A stretch of 64,000 nucleotides of DNA from Antedon mediterranea (lineage: Eukaryota; Echinodermata; Crinoidea; Comatulida; Antedonidae), in contig NC_092673.1 of assembly GCF_964355755.1 (NCBI RefSeq), positions 33,427,648 through 33,491,647 of the forward strand. The letters are read 5' to 3'. A program made the translations under genes and the position numbers. Numbering within the stretch: the first letter of the stretch is position 1; each line of letters starts with the position of its first letter. Shown piece by piece: positions 63,868 through 64,000 of this stretch. Under the pieces are notes generated by a model. The model saw only the letters and a list, made by a program, of their open reading frames with translations. It had not been told where the DNA came from and did no database searches.

Positions 63868-64000
63868 AGCTTGGTTCTCGTTCAACGCAAGGAAGGTAAC
63901 GCAACGCAAGCGTGTTGACCAATGACAAGCGAAATTTCGAATAATCCATCGCTTGTGATTGATCAACTAACTTACGTTGTGTATACGTCCTTGCGTTGCG
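63868..64000. mobile_element. Foldback MITE, GGTTCCCACTAG family, cut by the window end
   Basis: Begins AGCTTGGTTCTCGTTCAACG and contains ATGACAAGCGAAATTTCG and CATCGCTTGTGATTGATCAA. The right terminus lies outside the window. Confidence 0.75.

Overview
The window is eukaryotic genomic DNA. It is AT-rich, its genes are split by GT-AG introns, and it holds LINE reverse transcriptases, a tRNA-derived SINE, many short foldback (MITE-like) elements and minisatellites. The octamer TAGGCCTA and its variants are scattered through introns and spacers and form the core of a 41-bp satellite. Gene content (BAG6, an SLC10 transporter, THAP and CAP domains) and LINE type fit a marine invertebrate. An echinoderm or other invertebrate deuterostome is my best guess; no species marker is visible.

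Layout. 1-3259: AT-rich upstream sequence with no coding signal. 3260-17949 (+): a complete 21-exon BAG6 (BAT3/Scythe) gene, about 1339 residues, with an N-terminal ubiquitin-like domain and a C-terminal BAG-like domain. Its intron 11 carries a 5'-truncated LINE (8937-12532), into which a second 5'-truncated LINE of opposite orientation (10051-12147) inserted; both target-site duplications are readable. 17950-20782: convergent spacer. 20783-22153 (-): a single-exon SLC10-family transporter with an N-terminal signal peptide and ectodomain. 22154-35943: repeat-rich spacer with MITEs, a SINE, a pair of 180-bp inverted arms 3.6 kb apart, and the 41-bp satellite.

35944-44014 (-): the most unusual gene. 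Six exons with matching phases encode 433 residues: a THAP zinc-finger DNA-binding domain, then a GAPR-1/GLIPR2-type CAP domain with its His/Glu tetrad intact, then an acidic tail with a nuclear-localisation-like stretch and two SUMO-consensus sites. I know of no THAP-CAP fusion described before. Its intron 5 holds a layered inverted-repeat element packed with palindromic TTGCGCAA boxes.

44015-51340: spacer with a 55-bp minisatellite and a MITE. 51341-53594 and 60066-63727 (both -): 3' parts of two genes of unrecognised function. They share exon order, splice phases, a KxxRFG exon start and a closing NF(A/T)DY...DDVIR motif, so they look like tandem paralogues encoding single-pass membrane proteins. 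The first exons of both were not found; those of the second lie beyond the window. The surrounding 52-64 kb is dense in one GC-rich foldback MITE family.

Apart from the convergent BAG6/SLC10 pair and the two paralogues, nothing suggests that neighbouring genes work together.
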